A stretch of 64,000 nucleotides of DNA from Bacteroides propionicigenes. GTDB lineage: Bacteria; Bacteroidota; Bacteroidia; Bacteroidales; Bacteroidaceae. The stretch covers positions 102,838 to 166,837 of the forward strand of contig NZ_JAHBBW010000009.1 of assembly GCF_018390535.1 (NCBI RefSeq), given 5' to 3'. The notes beneath the pieces were generated by a model. It searched no databases. It saw nothing but the letters and a program-made list of their open reading frames with translations, and was not told the DNA's origin. Of this stretch, positions 1 through 8,401 are shown in pieces (the first letter of the stretch is position 1; each line of letters opens with the position of its first letter). Made by a program: the position numbers and the translations under genes.

Positions 1-1
1 C

Positions 2-706
2 AGGGGCGGAACCGGATATGACATTGCCGGCAGGCTTTCCGAAACGGTGGAACACAGCCGGATGATGGATTACTCCCTTTACCCCGAATATCCCTTTTCC
101 CTCCAGTTCTTTTCAAGGGGCTGCATCCGTAAATGCCCTTTCTGCCTCGTCCGCGAGAAAGAAGGGTATATCCGGGCGGTGGAGCCGGTGGAACTGAATC
201 CCGAAGGAAAATGGATTGAGGTACTGGACAACAACTTCTTTGCCAATCCCGAATGAAGGTCGGCTGTGGAGTATCTGCTGAAAACCCGCCAGCCCGTAAA
301 ATTGCACGGTGTGGACGTCAGGATTATGGATGAGGAACAGGCCTGGCATCTGAACAGGCTGAGGATGAAACAGAACATCCACATCGCCTGGGACTTGCCC
401 GCACTGGACCTGACAGACCGTCTGAAAGAGATGGTCAGGCATGTGAAGCCTTACAAGATCACCTGCTATGTGCTGGTAGGATTCAATTCCACCATAGAGC
501 AGGACCTTTTCCGGCTGAACGTGCTCAGGAAACTGGGGATTACCCCCTTTGTCATTCCCTTCCGGGATTATGAGAACAGGCGGACGCCTACCCGGTATGA
601 GCGTGACCTTGCACGGTGGGCAAACCGGATGTGGCTGTTCAAGTCCTCTTCCTTTGAGGACTATACACCCCGCAAAGGTTTCAAGTGCGGGGAATATTTG
701 AAATAA
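2..706 (+). pseudogene. Radical SAM protein, 5' end outside window, in-frame TGA
   Basis: The open frame enters from the left edge and reads to a TAA at 704-706. It contains the 4Fe-4S/SAM motif C-x3-C-x2-C (CIRKCPFC, about bases 122-145) and the downstream pattern DNNFFANP found in radical SAM proteins carried by phages and mobile elements. A TGA at 254-256 follows FFANPE at the place where relatives have a conserved tryptophan (FFANPxW), and the same frame continues cleanly for 150 codons with good similarity. Either the gene is broken by a single TGG to TGA change or the codon is read through. The substrate is unknown. It lies 23 bp before the micro-ORF segment and upstream of traE. Confidence 0.75.
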
Positions 707-729
707 AACGGTAAAAAACAGTAAAAACA

Positions 730-885
730 ATGAGAACAAAAGGCTATTACGATTCGGGATGATGCGCATCCCCTTTTCAAGAGAGAATTAACACCCGTGT
801 TTCACCACTAAAACAAATAACGATGCGAATGGCATATTATGACTCCGGCTGATTTCCAACCGGAACTTACCCCCTGAACCAGTAA
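730..885 (+). other. Two tandem micro-ORFs ending YYDSG, or one 51-codon ORF with two TGAs
   Basis: ATG at 730 opens a frame that reads MRTKGYYDSG and then TGA (760-762). The same frame continues without any other stop through ATG codons at 823 and 829 to AYYDSG and a second TGA (850-852), ending at TAA 883-885. Read with TGA as tryptophan it is one 51-residue peptide with two YYDSGW motifs. Read conventionally it is two minigenes of 10 and 9 codons with the same C-terminus, each preceded by an A-rich stretch typical of Bacteroides translation starts. I recognise no family. It sits between the radical SAM gene and traE, so it could be a leader peptide, a degraded small protein or a modified-peptide precursor. 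Confidence 0.4.
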
Positions 886-971
886 ACCATAAAGTAGCTG
901 CGGGCTGCCTTGTGGGGATAGTGAAAGGGGGCGGTCCGTGGCTTTTCATTCACTTAAAAATCACGGAATTA

Positions 972-1271
972 ATGAAAAAGAAAAGATTGATTATGATGCT
1001 GGCCGCTGTTGCGGCGGCAAGCGCGGCAATGGCGCAAGGAAACGGGCAGGCCGGTATTACCGAGGCGACACAGCTCGTGAGCGGATATTTTGACCCCGGC
1101 ACAAAGCTGGCGTATGCGGTGGGAGCCGTCATCGGACTCGTGGGAGGGATCAAGGTGTATCAGAAGTTCAGTTCGGGCGACCCCGACACCTCGAAAACGG
1201 CAAGTTCGTGGTTCGGAGCCTGCATCTTCCTGATAGTCGCGGCTACCATCCTGAGGTCGTTCTTCCTCTAA
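972..1271 (+). CDS. traE: TraE, small membrane conjugation protein
   Basis: A 99-residue protein with an N-terminal signal-like segment (MKKKRLIMMLAAVAAASAAMA) followed by two hydrophobic stretches (about residues 42-58 and 77-97), the arrangement of the VirB2/TrbC-like TraE of Bacteroides conjugative elements. The start at 972 puts the signal segment first; an upstream in-frame GTG-type extension from 912 adds residues that do not fit. Its likely role is a pilin-like or inner-membrane component of the mating channel. traF follows 15 bp downstream. No defect is visible in this gene. Confidence 0.85.
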   Translation: MKKKRLIMMLAAVAAASAAMAQGNGQAGITEATQLVSGYFDPGTKLAYAVGAVIGLVGGIKVYQKFSSGDPDTSKTASSWFGACIFLIVAATILRSFFL

Positions 1272-1286
1272 AAACACCGGCAACTT

Positions 1287-1607
1287 ATGGCTGATTTTGA
1301 AATAAATAAGGGCGTGGGCCGTGAGGTGGAGTTCAAGGGACTCCGGGCGCAATACCTGTTTATTTTCGCTGCCGGCCTGCTTGCCGTATTCGTGGTGTTC
1401 GTCATCATGTATATGGCAGGCGCTGACCAGTGGATCTGTATCGGTTTCGGGGTTTCGGCAGCTACCGTGCTGGTATGGCTGACCTTCACGCTGAACCGTA
1501 AATACGGCAGCCACGGGCTGATGAAACTGTTCGCGGCCCGGCAGCACCCCCGGAGAATCCTCTCACGCAAACGTATCACACGTCTGATTAAAGAACAACA
1601 ATCGTAA
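1287..1607 (+). CDS. traF: TraF, VirB3-like conjugation membrane protein
   Basis: A 106-residue protein with two adjacent transmembrane segments (about residues 26-43 and 49-68) in the manner of VirB3/TrbD, named TraF (DUF4133) in Bacteroides elements. It begins MADFEINKGVGREVEFKGL, which is typical of the family. It lies directly upstream of the ATPase gene traG with 5 bp between stop and start, so the two are translated from one message. VirB3 proteins work with the VirB4 ATPase at the inner membrane; the same partnership with TraG is inferred. The gene appears intact. Confidence 0.85.
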   Translation: MADFEINKGVGREVEFKGLRAQYLFIFAAGLLAVFVVFVIMYMAGADQWICIGFGVSAATVLVWLTFTLNRKYGSHGLMKLFAARQHPRRILSRKRITRLIKEQQS

Positions 1608-1612
1608 ATCAT

Positions 1613-4117
1613 ATGAGAAGTATATTAAAAGCATCCACACTGGAAAGCAAGTTCCCCGTCATGGCGGTGGAGCACGGCTGCATCGTCAGCAAGGACGCCG
1701 ACATCACGGTCGCTTTCCGGGTCACACTGCCGGAAGTGTTTTCGGTATCATCCGCAGATTATGAGGCGATGCACGCCGCATGAGCGAAGGCGATCAAGGT
1801 ATTGCCGAATTTCTCCATCGTCCACAAGCAGGATATTTTCATCACGGAGAAATACGAGCCGGACATCCGCAGGGACGAACTGAGCTTCCTCTCCCGCAGT
1901 TTCGAGCGACACTTCAACGAAAGGCCTTACCTGCACCACACCTGCTATCTGTTCCTTACCAAGACCACGAAGGAACGCTCCCGGCAACAAAGCAACTGGA
2001 ACACGCTCTGCCGTGGTTTTCTGGTGCCGAAGGAAATCAGGGACAAGGAAACGGTGGAGCGTTTCATGGAAGCCGTGGGACAGTTTGAAAGCATCGTCAA
2101 TGACAGCGGGCTGACAAGGCTGGAACGCCTCACCACGGAAGATATTACAGGAACGGAAAGCGAACCGGGCATTATCGAGCGGTATCTCACGCTGTCGGCA
2201 GACGGAACCACCATGTTGCAGGACATGCAGCTGAACCCGGACGGGATGCGTATCGGTGACAAGCGGCTCTGCCTGCATACCCTTTCCGACCTTGACGACC
2301 TTCCGGGAAGGGTCAGGACGGACGGGCGGTATGAACGCCTCTCGACCGACCGCTCGGACTGCCGCCTGAGCTATGCCGCCCCCGTGGGCGTGATGCTCTC
2401 CTGCGACCATATCTACAACCAGTGGATATTCATAGACGACAGCAGCGAGAACCTTTCCCGTTTTGAGAAGATGGCCAAGAACATGCAGTCGCTTTCCCGT
2501 TACAGCCGCAGTAACCAGATAAACAAGGAGTGGCTGGACGAATACCTGAACGAGGCGCATACCAACGGGTTGCAGTCCGTGCGCTGCCATTGCAACATCA
2601 TCGCATGGGCGGAAAACGGCGATGAACTCCGAAAAGTGAAGAATGACGTGGGCAGTGCGCTGGCCTTGATGGAATGTACCCCGCGTCATAACACGACCGA
2701 CCTTCCGGCCCTCTATTGGGCCGGTATACCGGGAAACGAGGCGGACTTTCCCTCTGAAGAGACGTTCTACACGTTTACCGGGCAGGCACTCTGCTTCTTC
2801 ACGGCCGAGACATGTTACCGGAACTCGCTGTCCCCCTTCGGCATCCGTATGGTGGACAGGCTGACGGGCAAGCCGGTCTTTCTGGACATCTCGGACCTGC
2901 CCATGAAGAAAGGGGTGGTGACTAATAGAAACAAGTTCATACTCGGTCCAAGCGGAAGCGGAAAGAGTTTCTTTACCAACCATCTTGTCAGACAATACTG
3001 GGAACAGGGAAGTCATATCCTGCTGGTGGACACCGGAAACTCGTACAAGGGACTCTGTGACCTGATACACCAGAAGACCGGCGGAGACGACGGGATTTAT
3101 TTTACATACCGAGAAGATGCCCCGATCTCATTCAATCCGTTTTTCACAGAGGATTACCAGTATGACATTGAAAAGCGGGACAGTATCAAGACCCTGATAC
3201 TCACTCTTTGGAAGAGGGAGGACGAACCGCCCCGCCGCTCGGAAGAGGTGGCGCTCTCGAATGCCGTCAGTCTTTATATCGAGAAGATAAAAAAGAACCG
3301 CAGGATAAAGCCCAACTTCAACTCGTTCTACGATTTTGTAAGGAAGGACTACCGCAAGGTGCTGGCAGACAAGAACGTGCGGGAGAAGGATTTTGACGTG
3401 GACGGTTTTCTGAACGTGCTGGAACCCTATTACAAGAACGGCGAGTACGGCTATCTGCTGAACTCGGACAAGGAACTGGACTTGCTTAACAAGCGGTTTA
3501 TCGTATTCGAGCTGGATGTCGTGAAGGACAATCCCATCCTTTTTCCGGTTGTCACGATTATCATCATGGAGACGTTCATCAACAAGATGCGCCGTTTGCA
3601 GGGTATCCGCAAGATGATACTGATTGAGGAGGCATGGAAGGCAATCGCCAAGGAAGGTATGGCATCCTATATAAAATATCTCTTTAAGACGGTCAGAAAG
3701 TTCTATGGAGAGGCGGTTGTGGTGACGCAGGAAGTGGATGACATTATCTCTTCATCCGTTGTGAAAGAAACGATTATCAACAACAGCGATTGCAAAATAT
3801 TGCTCGACCAGCGGAAGTATCAGAATAAATTCGATCAGATACAGAACCTGCTCGGCCTGACGGACAAGGAACGCAGCCAGATACTCTCGATCAACCTTGC
3901 CAATGCCGCGAACCGGCTGTATAAAGAGGTCTGGATAGGGCTTGGCGGTACGCAGAGCGCGGTATATGCGACAGAAGTTTCGGGCGAAGAATATCTGTGC
4001 TACACCACCGAAGAGACTGAAAAACTGGAACTTACCCGGCTTACTGAAAAGCTGGGGGGAAACATAGAGTTAGCTATCAAACAACTTGCCGAACGTAAAC
4101 GGCAGGAAAAGAAGTAA
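1613..4117 (+). pseudogene. traG: TraG, VirB4-like conjugation ATPase, in-frame TGA at codon 57
   Basis: Full-length frame of 835 codons from ATG 1613 to TAA 4117. The C-terminal half is a VirB4-type motor: Walker A GPSGSGKS at about 2944-2967, Walker B region LIEEAWKA near 3620-3645, and the block VVTQEVDDI near 3718-3744. The N-terminal part has the family start MRSILKASTLESKFP. A TGA at 1781-1783 interrupts HAA-AKAIKVLP, where CTnDOT TraG and relatives have tryptophan. No other stop or frameshift occurs in the following 778 codons. If TGA terminates, the ATPase is lost and the element cannot transfer itself; re-initiation downstream would remove an N-terminal segment. The length matches the family. 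Confidence 0.88.
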
Positions 4118-4132
4118 CCATTTTAAACATAG

Positions 4133-4546
4133 ATGACAATGAGCAAAAAAGATTTATTAAACCAATGCAGGGAAGCCCTCGGAGATGCGACCCTGACCAA
4201 TCTGGATCTGTTGAACCTGATTGGGGAGATGAAAAAGGAACTGGAACATGACCGTATCTGCGGTCACTGAATGAATAAGGAAGGTGGATCGTCACTGACT
4301 GTCCGTAAATCCAACCGTGTGACGGACGGCTTCAAGGGGTACAAGGCCACGCTGTTTATCGGAGAAAGGGGTTATACGGAAATCAATATTCCTCTTAGGA
4401 AGGGCGACGACCTTTTCCTGCACGGCAACAAGGATGCCGGATGCATCGGGTATTTCAGCGGCAGCGAGGTATTGCTGTTCGGTAGTTACGGACTGTTCGC
4501 CCGTGATGACGACAGCCGGCATTTACTCACCAAAGAAAGGAGATAG
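4133..4546 (+). pseudogene. DUF3876-like small protein, in-frame TGA
   Basis: A small gene between traG and traI that fits the DUF3876-like proteins found at this position in Bacteroides conjugative elements. The frame runs from ATG 4133 (or 4139) through MSKKDLLNQCREALGD to RICGH, then TGA at 4268-4270, then MNKEGGSSLTVRKSN to the stop at 4546. Relatives carry tryptophan in the CGxW position, so this is another TGG to TGA change. The TGA is followed at once by ATG (TGAATG), so ribosomes could restart and make the 91-residue C-terminal part. The function is not known. Family assignment rests on position and pattern and is less certain than for the tra genes. Confidence 0.6.
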
Positions 4547-4550
4547 ACGC

Positions 4551-5180
4551 ATGAAGAAAAGAATGATAATTCTGTTTATGGCACTGTTGTCCCTTTCGGT
4601 GACAAGCAAGGCACAATGGGCGGTTTTTGACCCCAGCAACTTTGCGCAAAGTATCGTGAACTCGGCCAATGAAATCATTGAAACCTCTTCCACTGCTGAA
4701 AATATGATTAATAATTTCAAGGAAACGGTAAAGATTTATGAGCAGGGAAAAGCCTACTACGACGCACTGAAATCGGTGCATGACCTTGTGAAAGGCGCCC
4801 GGAAGGTGCAGCAGACCATCCTGCTTGTAGGGGATATCAGCGATATTTACGTGACCAACTTCAATACGATGATGGGCGACCCGAACTTCACCGTGGAGGA
4901 ACTCTCGGCCATCGCTTTCGGGTATAACCGTCTATTGGAAGAAAGCAGCAACCTGTTGCTGGACTTGAAGGAAGTGACTACGGCAACCGGACTCTCTATG
5001 ACTGACAAGGAACGGCTGGACATCATTAACCGGATATACGGTGAAGTGTTGGAATACAAAAAATTGACATGGTACTATACCCGTAAGAACATCGGAGTGT
5101 CATACTTGCGGAGCAAGGAAAGCGGGGATTCCCAAAGGGTACTCGCCTTGTACGGGACACACGAACAGCGTTACTGGTAA
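4551..5180 (+). CDS. traI: TraI, DUF4141 periplasmic conjugation protein
   Basis: A 209-residue protein with a signal peptide (MKKRMIILFMALLSLSVTSKAQ) and a mostly helical body, matching the TraI/DUF4141 proteins of Bacteroides elements. This TraI is not the relaxase of plasmid F. The start at 4551 follows the previous stop by 4 bp, is preceded by AGGAGATAGACGC, and places the signal peptide first; a longer frame from 4434 overlaps the upstream gene and is rejected. The C-terminal half (LDLKEVTTATGLSMTDKERL) is typical of the family. It is likely a VirB5-like or periplasmic channel component. The gene is intact. Confidence 0.85.
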   Translation: MKKRMIILFMALLSLSVTSKAQWAVFDPSNFAQSIVNSANEIIETSSTAENMINNFKETVKIYEQGKAYYDALKSVHDLVKGARKVQQTILLVGDISDIYVTNFNTMMGDPNFTVEELSAIAFGYNRLLEESSNLLLDLKEVTTATGLSMTDKERLDIINRIYGEVLEYKKLTWYYTRKNIGVSYLRSKESGDSQRVLALYGTHEQRYW

Positions 5181-5207
5181 CCATTCATCCTAAAAGACAG
5201 ATTGACT

Positions 5208-6221
5208 ATGGTATTACTATCAATAGACTGGACGAACCTGCATGAGTTGCTGCGTTCGCTTTACGATGAGATGATGCCGCTGTGCGAGGACATGGCAAGC
5301 GTGGCGAAGGGAGTGGCCGGTATCGGTGCCCTGTTCTACGTGGCGTACCGGGTCTGGCAGTCCCTTGCGAGAGCGGAAGAAATAGATGTGTTCCCGCTTT
5401 TCAGGCCTTTCGTGCTGGGGCTTTGCATCATGTTCTTTCCTACCATTGTGTTGGGGACCATTAACGGGATTCTTTCCCCCGTGTGCAGTGCGACTTCTTC
5501 CCTGGTCGAGCAGCAGACCTTCGATATGAGAAAGTATCAGCAAGAGAAGGACGAGTTGAAACGCAACGCTATGTTGCGTGACCCGGCAAAGGCTTTCCTA
5601 ATAAGTGACGAGGCGTATGACAAGAGGCTGGATGAGCTGGGCTGGTCACTGAGCGACATGGACACGATGATAAACATGTACGGGCAGAAAAAGATATATG
5701 AACTTGGTGAAAAAATCCGGGGATGGTTCCGGGAACTGCTGGAACTGTTCTTTCAGGCGGCTTCGCTGCTGATAGACACGTTGAGGACTTTTTTCCTGAT
5801 TGTCCTGTCCATACTGGGGCCTGTCTCCTTTGCGCTGGCCGTCTATGACGGTTTCCAGAGTACGCTCACCACATGGTTGTCGCGCTATATCTGCATCTAT
5901 CTGTGGCTACCTGTAAGTGACCTGTTCGGCTCCATCCTCTCACGCATACAGATCCTGATGTTGCAACAGGACATCGAGCGGATGCAGGACCCCACATTCA
6001 TACCGGATTCTTCCGGTAAAGTGTACTGCATCTTTATGATAATCGGTATCATCGGTTATTTCTGCGTACCCACGGTTTCCTCCTGGATCATTCAGGCCGG
6101 CGGTGCGGGGGCTTTCGGACAGAAGGCCAACGGTGCGGGAAAGATGGTCGGGAACGGTACTGCGGCAGTCGGCGGTGCGGTTGGCGGAACAGTAGCCGGG
6201 CGCATTAAGAAAATGTTCTAA
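5208..6221 (+). CDS. traJ: TraJ, VirB6-like polytopic channel protein
   Basis: A 337-residue membrane protein with several hydrophobic segments (about residues 32-50, 63-85, 184-210, 223-245 and 275-295), the pattern of VirB6/TrbL-like TraJ proteins. The C-terminus is rich in glycine and alanine (around GGAGAFGQKANGAGK). The start chosen is ATG 5208; a TTG two codons earlier is possible. It sits 27 bp after traI and 29 bp before traK. VirB6-like proteins form part of the inner-membrane translocation pore, which is the inferred role here. Seven tryptophan codons are all TGG and the frame is intact. Confidence 0.85.
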   Translation: MVLLSIDWTNLHELLRSLYDEMMPLCEDMASVAKGVAGIGALFYVAYRVWQSLARAEEIDVFPLFRPFVLGLCIMFFPTIVLGTINGILSPVCSATSSLVEQQTFDMRKYQQEKDELKRNAMLRDPAKAFLISDEAYDKRLDELGWSLSDMDTMINMYGQKKIYELGEKIRGWFRELLELFFQAASLLIDTLRTFFLIVLSILGPVSFALAVYDGFQSTLTTWLSRYICIYLWLPVSDLFGSILSRIQILMLQQDIERMQDPTFIPDSSGKVYCIFMIIGIIGYFCVPTVSSWIIQAGGAGAFGQKANGAGKMVGNGTAAVGGAVGGTVAGRIKKMF

Positions 6222-6250
6222 ACGTATCATATTAAAAAACAGAAAAAGAC

Positions 6251-6874
6251 ATGGAATTCAAATCATTAAAAAACATCGAGACATCGTTCCGGCAGCTGCG
6301 GCTGTTCGGAATGGTATTCCTGGGAGTTTGCGCATTGGTAACGGTTTTCGCCACCTGAAAGGCATACGACTTTGCGGAAGCGCAGCGGCAGAAAATCTAT
6401 GTGCTGGACAGCGGGAAATCGCTGATGCTGGCCCTCTCGCAGGATGCACAGCAGAACCGCCCGGTAGAGGCGAGGGAGCATATCAGGCGTTTTCACGAAC
6501 TGTTCTTTACCCTGTCACCGGACAAGAACGCCATTGAAAGCAATGTGCAGCGTGCCCTTTACCTCTCGGATGAAAGCGCCATCGGCTATTACCGGAACTT
6601 GCAGGAGAAGGGTTACTTCAACCGGATGATAGCGGGGAATATCTCACAGACCCTGACGGTGGACAGCATCGGGGGGAACTTCGACAGCTATCCGTACGAG
6701 ATGAGGGCTTATTGCCGCCAGCACATCATCCGTTCGAGCAGCGTTACCGAGAGGTCGCTTGTCACCACCTGCCGGCTGAGGAATGTGACCCGGAGCGACA
6801 ATAATCCGCAGGGATTTCTGATAGAAGGCTTTACAATCATCGAAAACAGGGACATCGGGCAGTATGAAAGATAA
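6251..6874 (+). pseudogene. traK: TraK, VirB8-like protein, in-frame TGA at codon 36
   Basis: The frame from ATG 6251 reads MEFKSLKNIETSFRQLRLFG, the typical TraK start, through a single N-terminal transmembrane helix to VTVFAT, then TGA at 6356-6358, then KAYDFAEAQRQKIYVLDSGK and on to the stop at 6874, 207 residues in all. Relatives have tryptophan at the TGA position, just after the membrane helix. No other lesion is present. TraK is VirB8-like, anchored in the inner membrane with a periplasmic domain that nucleates the channel. If TGA stops translation only the membrane anchor is made. The end overlaps traL by 11 bp, so translational coupling would also be affected. Confidence 0.85.
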
Positions 6875-7154
6875 CGGGCTGAAAAAGGTCTTCCAGTCGT
6901 TCAGAACGGGGAAAGACCGTCATATGGCAAAGCTCCGCAGACGCTGGCAGCGGTTGAGTTACCGGCAGCAAAGGGTCATCATCCTTTACCTGCTCGGACT
7001 CTTCGCCGCCATCGACCTTGCCTACATCGTGGGCGGTTTCTGCGGCACAGACAAGTTTCCGATTGAGGTGCGGCATCTCCAAAGGGTGATGCTTCCCCTG
7101 CCGGACAGTATCCAACCATTAAAAAACAATGTATCCAATGACACAATCCGATAA
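6864..7154 (+). CDS. traL: TraL, small membrane conjugation protein
   Basis: A 96-residue protein with a basic N-terminus (MKDNGLKKVFQSFRTGKDRH), one hydrophobic helix (about residues 44-62, ILYLLGLFAAIDLAYIVGG) and a short periplasmic tail, as in TraL (DUF3989) of Bacteroides elements. It overlaps traK by 11 bp at its start and traM by 26 bp at its end, which implies translational coupling across the three genes. Its exact function in the channel is not established. The frame is intact. Confidence 0.8.
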   Translation: MKDNGLKKVFQSFRTGKDRHMAKLRRRWQRLSYRQQRVIILYLLGLFAAIDLAYIVGGFCGTDKFPIEVRHLQRVMLPLPDSIQPLKNNVSNDTIR

Positions 7155-8394
7155 GAAAGAAGAAAAAGTAAGGGAGAAGGAGACGCTGAAAGCGGAGCCG
7201 GTATCCCCAAAGGAGAAAAAGTTAAGCGGCAAGACCGCCGGAAAATTGAAATTTTATGGAGTGGTGGCATTCCTCTCCCTGCTGTGTGCCGGGTTCATCT
7301 GGTTTCTTTTCAAACCGGATGCGGCGGAAACGGTGGAAGGGGCGGCGGGCATCAACACCACCATACCCGATGCCATCGCACCCGAAACGATGGCCGACAA
7401 GCAGAAGGCCTACGAACTGGAAGAGATGAAGAAGCGCAGGCGGGAGAAAGTGAGGACCTTGCAGGACGTGGCGGGTGACTGTCTGGCGCCGGACACTTCA
7501 AAAGTAAAACCGGAAGCACCGAAAGCGGATGCCATACGGGAGTCCAGGGAACGGCAGCGGCAGATTTCAAGGCAGATCACCTCGTTCTATCAGGAGCCGG
7601 AGGAGAGTCCGAAAGTGGCCGAACTGGAACGGCAGGTGAAAGAGCTTAACGAGAGGCTGGAACGTGAACGGAAATCACAGGACCCGCTGGAACTGATGGA
7701 GAAGTCGTATGAGATGGCGGCACGCTATTTCCCCGGTCAGGCGGGCGGTCAGGTGAAGAGCATACAGCCTTCGGGGGGACATGCCGGCAATCCTGCCGCG
7801 ATAGCAGCCGGACGTGCCGCAGAGAATGTGGTATCCTCCCTGACCCCGCCTCCGCTGCCGGATTCAATCCCACGAAATTACGGTTTTGCCACGGTGGTAG
7901 GCGGCGGGCTGCTTGCCGGGGCCAATACGATACGTGCCTGCGTTGCCGAGGACCAGATGGTGAGTACCGGCTCATTGTTGAAGTTCAGATTGCTGGAACC
8001 TCTGCAAGTGGGCAATGTGCTTGTGCCTGCCGGCACCCCGCTTTTTGGAACGGTACGCATCGGGGGGCAACGGATGGAAGTCAGTGTGAGTTCCATCGAG
8101 AGCGGTGGCAATATCCTGCCGGTGGAACTGGCGGCATACGACATGGACGGACAGGCCGGGCTTTTCGTCCCCAACACCGCGGAGCGTACCGCCATGAAGG
8201 AAGCCGCAGCCAATATAGGCGGCAGTTTCGGGACAAGCATCTCGTTTGCACGCAGCGCCTCGCAACAACTCGTCATGGACGTGACAAGGGGTGTGCTCGG
8301 CGGCGGTTCGCAATACCTCGCCACAAAGATGCGTGAAGTGAAAGTGTCCGTGAAGGCGAATTACCAACTTTTATTAATATCCAAAAAACAGTAA
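7129..8394 (+). CDS. traM: TraM, VirB10-like conjugation protein
   Basis: A 421-residue protein with a charged cytoplasmic N-terminus, one transmembrane helix (about residues 40-61), a proline- and glutamate-rich periplasmic linker with coiled-coil potential (about residues 145-190), and a C-terminal beta domain beginning near YGFATVVGG. This is the layout of VirB10/TraM proteins that span from the inner membrane to the outer-membrane pore. Two start codons, ATG 7129 and ATG 7138, are both plausible. The gene is intact and followed 7 bp later by traN, its VirB9-like partner. Confidence 0.85.
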   Translation: MYPMTQSDKKEEKVREKETLKAEPVSPKEKKLSGKTAGKLKFYGVVAFLSLLCAGFIWFLFKPDAAETVEGAAGINTTIPDAIAPETMADKQKAYELEEMKKRRREKVRTLQDVAGDCLAPDTSKVKPEAPKADAIRESRERQRQISRQITSFYQEPEESPKVAELERQVKELNERLERERKSQDPLELMEKSYEMAARYFPGQAGGQVKSIQPSGGHAGNPAAIAAGRAAENVVSSLTPPPLPDSIPRNYGFATVVGGGLLAGANTIRACVAEDQMVSTGSLLKFRLLEPLQVGNVLVPAGTPLFGTVRIGGQRMEVSVSSIESGGNILPVELAAYDMDGQAGLFVPNTAERTAMKEAAANIGGSFGTSISFARSASQQLVMDVTRGVLGGGSQYLATKMREVKVSVKANYQLLLISKKQ

Positions 8395-8401
8395 TCAGAT
8401 T

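Noticed and set aside
912..971. Upstream extension of traE from a 912 start
   Set aside because: The extra residues precede the signal-like segment and do not fit the family; ATG 972 is better.
1748..3070. Long minus-strand ORF of 440 codons
   Set aside because: It is antisense to traG, has no recognisable domain, and arises from the G+C-rich third codon positions of traG.
254..6358. TGA codons as selenocysteine sites
   Set aside because: Homologues have tryptophan and not cysteine at these places, and no adjacent selenocysteine-insertion structure is seen.
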